Assembly (NCBI GenBank): GCA_027491085.1
Contig: JAIXWW010000009.1
Span: forward strand, 372,001 to 436,000
DNA length: 64,000 bases
Source: Bacteroidota bacterium
Lineage (GTDB): Bacteria; Bacteroidota; Bacteroidia; UKL13-3
Direction of reading: 5' to 3'
Shown: in pieces, positions 61,021 through 64,000 of the stretch
Position numbering within the stretch: the first letter of the stretch is position 1
Layout of the letters: every line of letters begins with the position of its first letter
Position numbers and translations under genes: made by a program
The notes under the pieces: generated by a model
Database searches by the model: none
Seen by the model: only the letters and a program-made list of their open reading frames with translations
What the model was told of the DNA's origin: nothing

Positions 61021-61782
61021 ATGAAACAGTTACAAGACAAAGTAGCCATTATAACAGGTGGTGCAGGCAGTATTGGAAAAGTTACCGCCAATTTATTTTT
61101 AGAAGAAGGAGCCAAAGTTTTATTGGTTGATTTAAACGAAGACCAACTGAAAAAAGTAGTAGCTGAGTTAAACAACGAGCACGTGGCCTATTGCGTTGCC
61201 GATGTATCACAGTCGGTTCAAGTAGAAAAATATGTGCACGAAGCAGTTAGGTTATTTGGCAAAATTGATGTGTTTTTTAACAATGCAGGTATTGAAGGCG
61301 CGGTTAAACCCATTGTTGATTACCCTGAAGATGAATTCGACAGAGTAATTTCAATAAATGTAAAAGGCACTTGGTTGGGAAACAAATATGTATTACCCAA
61401 AATGAATCAAGGAGGCAGCATCATCATGACATCGTCAGTGGCGGGTTTAATTGGTTTTGCTCACTTAGGCGCTTATGTTACCAGTAAACACGCAGTAGTG
61501 GGCATTATGCGTACCACAGCTTTAGAAGCAGCGCCCTTAAATATTAGGGTAAATTCTGTACATCCAGCACCTGTTAATAACCGAATGATGCGCTCTATTG
61601 AAGAAGGCTCATCGGCAGGACATGGTGAAGAGGTAAAGAAACTTTTTGAAGCAGCCATTCCATTAAAACGTTATGCCGAATCGATTGAAATTGCAAAGTT
61701 GGTTTTGTTCTTAGCAAGCGATAACAGCCAATACATTACTGGCACAACCATGGTTATTGATGGTGGCATGTGCGCTCAGTAA
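61021..61782 (+). CDS. Short-chain dehydrogenase/reductase
   Basis: A 253-residue classical SDR. The nucleotide motif is TGGAGSIGK (residues ~10), with Asp in LLVDLNEDQL suggesting NAD. NNAG is at FFNNAGIEG. The catalytic triad is Ser in MTSSVAGL, Tyr and Lys in AYVTSKHA, and the end GTTMVIDGGMCAQ is typical. The substrate is unknown; cyclohexanol/glucose-1-dehydrogenase-like members look alike. The DUF2231-like gene starts 37 bases after it. Confidence 0.88.
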   Translation: MKQLQDKVAIITGGAGSIGKVTANLFLEEGAKVLLVDLNEDQLKKVVAELNNEHVAYCVADVSQSVQVEKYVHEAVRLFGKIDVFFNNAGIEGAVKPIVDYPEDEFDRVISINVKGTWLGNKYVLPKMNQGGSIIMTSSVAGLIGFAHLGAYVTSKHAVVGIMRTTALEAAPLNIRVNSVHPAPVNNRMMRSIEEGSSAGHGEEVKKLFEAAIPLKRYAESIEIAKLVLFLASDNSQYITGTTMVIDGGMCAQ

Positions 61783-61819
61783 GCATTTGAAAGAAACTAA
61801 ATTCTTAAGCAATACTATC

Positions 61820-62308
61820 ATGAACCAAACACATATTCATTTACTCATTACCCATCTTCCAATATTTGGTTCTATGTTAGGCGCATTGGTGCTTTTGCAT
61901 GGCGTTGGTGTAAAAAGCGATCAAACTAAAATAGCAGCTTATTATGTTTTTATACTTTCGGCTATTGGAGCAGCGGTAGCTTATTTAACGGGCGAAGGAG
62001 CCGAAGAAGTAGTGGAAAAGATTCAGGGTGTGGTGGAAGAAAGCATTAAAATACACGAAGATTCAGCCACGGTTACTTTAATTTCCTTAATTGTTTTAGG
62101 AACAGCTTCCATAATTGGAGTGTACCTTACCTTTAAAAAATCAATTTATACTACCGCTACAGCATTTATCATATTATTTATATCCATTTTCAGTTTTATT
62201 TTGGTAGCCCGAACAGGTTATTTAGGAGGAAAAATCAGGCACACAGAAGTAAACGATTCCATTATTTTAAACACAATAGGAACTAGTAAAGAGGAAGATA
62301 AAAATTAA
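61820..62308 (+). CDS. Small integral membrane protein (DUF2231-like)
   Basis: From the ATG at 61820 this is 162 residues with four membrane helices. Conserved-looking histidines are at the membrane edges: THIHLLITHLPIFG at the start, KIHEDSATV in the middle and GGKIRHTEV near the end. The pattern is that of DUF2231 membrane proteins, some of which are proposed to bind haem or quinone. The upstream in-frame ATG (61757) lies inside the SDR gene and is not needed. It is co-transcribed with the SDR. Confidence 0.72.
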   Translation: MNQTHIHLLITHLPIFGSMLGALVLLHGVGVKSDQTKIAAYYVFILSAIGAAVAYLTGEGAEEVVEKIQGVVEESIKIHEDSATVTLISLIVLGTASIIGVYLTFKKSIYTTATAFIILFISIFSFILVARTGYLGGKIRHTEVNDSIILNTIGTSKEEDKN

Positions 62309-62366
62309 TAAAAAGCCAAGTATATGAAAAACTAAAAAGCCGTGAACAAATGCTTTGAAGTGTAAA

Positions 62367-62396
62367 ATAGAGAGCTAATGGCTCTTTATTTTTGTT
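62367..62396 (+). terminator. Terminator after the SDR operon
   Basis: AGAGAGC/GCTCTTT arms (one G-U), a five-base loop, then TTATTTTTGTTT. Confidence 0.7.
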
Positions 62397-62551
62397 TAAA
62401 TGAATGGGGAAAATGCCAAGTTGATTTGCTTCGAAAAAGATAAAATCATCAAAATAGCCAAAGTATATTTTTAAAATGCCATTTACTGATTTTAGTCGTA
62501 AGTTTTATTTTGTATAAATCCTATTTTCGCAACGCAAAAAATATAAAATAC

Positions 62552-63766
62552 ATGAAAACAGTTGATTCAATAAATTTTAGTGATAAAAAAGCACTTGTCC
62601 GTGTTGATTTTAATGTGCCTTTAGACAAACAAACACTTGCAGTAACTGACGATGCGCGCATACGTGCTACAGTGCCAACTATTAAAAAAATATTGGCCGA
62701 TGGTGGTTCTTGTATTTTGATGAGTCATTTAGGTCGTCCACTTAAAAAATTAAAAGAAGACGGAACTGTTGATTTTGAAAAACACTCGTTAAAACATGTA
62801 ATTGCTACTGCTTCTGAATTATTTGGTGTAAATGTTCAGTTTGCCAACGATTGTATTGGTCAAGAAGCGATTGACAAAGCAGCTAATTTAAAAGCAGGCG
62901 AAATTTTATTATTAGAAAACTTACGTTTTTATAAAGAAGAAGAAAAAGGTGATGTAGCTTTTGCTGAAAAGTTAAGCAAACTGGGAAATGTGTATGTAAA
63001 CGATGCATTTGGAACTGCACACCGTGCTCATGCAAGTACTGCTATTATTGCTCAGTTTTTCCCCACTGAAAAATGTTTTGGTTATGTAATGGCAAACGAA
63101 GTGGCCAATGCCGAAAAGGTAATGAAAAATGCAGAGCGTCCATTCACTGCTATTACAGGTGGTGCTAAGGTTTCTGATAAATTATTAATCATCGAAAATT
63201 TAATCAATAGCGTTGATAATATCATTATTGGCGGTGGAATGGCTTATACTTTTTTAAAGGCACAAGGTTACGAAATTGGTTCATCGCTTTGCGAAGATGA
63301 TAGATTAGAACTTTGCTTAGACTTATTGAAAAAAGCAGAAGCAAAAGGCGTTAAACTTTTATTGCCTGCCGATTCTGTGGTAGCTGATAAATTTGCAAAT
63401 GATGCCAATATTAAAAATTGCAGCAATCACAAAATTGAAACAGGTTGGATGGGTTTAGATATTGGAACTGAAGCAAGCCAAACTTTTGCTGATGTAATCA
63501 AAAACTCTAAAACTATTTTATGGAATGGTCCAATGGGCGTTTTTGAAATGAGCAATTTTGAAAATGGAACTAAAAGCGTTGCCATTGCAGTAGTTGAAGC
63601 TACTAAAAATGGTGCATTTAGCTTAATAGGTGGTGGCGATAGTGCTGCTGCAGTTGCTAAATTTGGTTTTGAAGACCAAGTAAGTTATGTGAGTACTGGT
63701 GGCGGTGCATTATTGGAGTATTTTGAAGGGAAAGAATTACCTGGGATAGCTGCGATTAATAATTAG
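62552..63766 (+). CDS. pgk: Phosphoglycerate kinase
   Basis: From the ATG at 62552 this is a 404-residue glycolytic kinase converting 1,3-bisphosphoglycerate and ADP to 3-phosphoglycerate and [19 protein letters not shown], the ENLRF motif, [16 protein letters not shown] and the GGGDSAAA nucleotide loop are all present. The 14 codons before the ATG (from TTG 62510) are not conserved. Monocistronic in view; fumC starts 125 bases later, with degenerate repeats between. Confidence 0.96.
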   Translation: MKTVDSINFSDKKALVRVDFNVPLDKQTLAVTDDARIRATVPTIKKILADGGSCILMSHLGRPLKKLKEDGTVDFEKHSLKHVIATASELFGVNVQFANDCIGQEAIDKAANLKAGEILLLENLRFYKEEEKGDVAFAEKLSKLGNVYVNDAFGTAHRAHASTAIIAQFFPTEKCFGYVMANEVANAEKVMKNAERPFTAITGGAKVSDKLLIIENLINSVDNIIIGGGMAYTFLKAQGYEIGSSLCEDDRLELCLDLLKKAEAKGVKLLLPADSVVADKFANDANIKNCSNHKIETGWMGLDIGTEASQTFADVIKNSKTILWNGPMGVFEMSNFENGTKSVAIAVVEATKNGAFSLIGGGDSAAAVAKFGFEDQVSYVSTGGGALLEYFEGKELPGIAAINN

Positions 63767-63796
63767 CATCTAGCTGCTGGCTACTAGCCTCTGGCA
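63765..63796. repeat. CTAG-type degenerate repeat after pgk
   Basis: CATCTAGCTGCTGGCTACTAG followed by CCTCTGGCA. Its TAGCCTCTGGCA end is the reverse complement of TGCCAGAGGCTA at 63868-63879, so the two form a long-range inverted pair around a 70-base spacer. Confidence 0.45.
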
Positions 63797-63843
63797 AAAA
63801 ATATTTTAATATTAGTAAAGTAAAACATTTAAGAAAACAACCT

Positions 63844-63884
63844 AAGGCTAGCTGTCAGAAGCCAGCTGCCAGAGGCTAAAAGCA
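63844..63884. repeat. CTAG-type degenerate repeat before fumC
   Basis: AAGGCTAGCTGTCAGAAGCC and AGCTGCCAGAGGCTAAAAGC; it ends seven bases before the fumC ATG, so it is in the mRNA leader or promoter. Confidence 0.45.
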
Positions 63885-63890
63885 AAAAAT

Positions 63891-64000
63891 ATGACATACA
63901 GAATAGAACACGATACCATGGGCGAGGTGCAAGTGCCTGCCGAAAAATATTGGGGTGCACAAACAGAGCGTAGCCGCAATAACTTTAAAATTGGTCCAGA
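63891..64000 (+). CDS. fumC: Class II fumarate hydratase (partial, runs off the window end)
   Basis: The first 36 codons read [20 protein letters not shown], then [16 protein letters not shown], the conserved N-terminus of fumarase C (YRIExDTMGxVxVPAxxxWGAQTxRSxxNF). It hydrates fumarate to malate in the TCA cycle. Aspartase is closely related, but the N-terminus fits fumarase better. The 3' part lies outside the window. Confidence 0.88.
   Translation, partial: MTYRIEHDTMGEVQVPAEKYWGAQTERSRNNFKIGP

Overview
The window is AT-rich chromosome from a member of the Bacteroidota. The evidence is a gliding-motility lipoprotein gene (gldH) behind a PSP1/RicT gene, a TPP-riboswitch-controlled TonB receptor, AsmA and TonB/CarboxypepD_reg outer-membrane proteins, a mitochondrial-type citrate synthase, a LytS/LytTR pair, a tmRNA tag of the Bacteroides type (GESNFAMAA), and several promoters of the Bacteroidota form TTTG-N18/19-TAnnTTTG. 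Most genes lack a Shine-Dalgarno sequence. Finer placement is not possible from the sequence alone; a flavobacterial, sphingobacterial or chitinophagal relative would fit.

Layout. 1-7.3 kb: partial response regulator, tadA, menaquinone genes (isochorismate synthase and hotdog thioesterase), a DUF4468 protein, an alpha/beta hydrolase with a thioredoxin-like protein, citrate synthase, a WG-repeat protein and threonine aldolase. 7.4-13.2 kb: TonB receptor under a TPP riboswitch, an M50 peptidase with a DUF2071 protein, small lipoproteins, and a membrane-anchored truncated globin. 13.2-20.9 kb: ECF sigma/anti-sigma pair, pyrophosphatase, yidD-rnpA-rpmH, der, prfB with its programmed +1 frameshift, and DNA polymerase III delta'. 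21-34 kb: ricT-gldH, a frameshifted YdeI-family gene, a CHAD-like protein, an MBL/rhodanese protein, SUI1, recJ, isocitrate dehydrogenase, and an AsmA-OMP-Nudix operon. 34-43 kb: tRNA-Val, a 2H phosphoesterase, menA, an OMP, a subtilase, a SerB-SerA fusion whose SerA half has lost catalytic residues, and a TonB receptor. 43-49.7 kb: a ClC channel and a LytS/LytTR locus ending in a lipoprotein with five CBM48/AMPK-type domains. 49.8-58.2 kb: a giant secreted subtilase, an M1 aminopeptidase, a biotin-carrier protein and tmRNA. 58.2-64 kb: an orphan gene between two copies of a 33-bp palindrome, a DUF4153 membrane protein, a degenerate 22-bp tandem array, an SDR, a DUF2231-like membrane protein, pgk and the start of fumC.

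Most genes are ordinary core metabolism and envelope functions: TCA cycle (gltA, icd, fumC), glycolysis (pgk), menaquinone (menF, thioesterase, menA), translation and rescue (prfB, tmRNA, rpmH, tRNA-Val, tadA) and RNA processing (rnpA). No prophage, transposase, CRISPR array or obvious defence island was seen. The points most worth a second look are the LytTR/CBM48 locus with its direct-repeat site, the SerB fusion with a degenerate SerA half, the lipoprotein globin, the 22-bp array, and several REP-like palindrome families.
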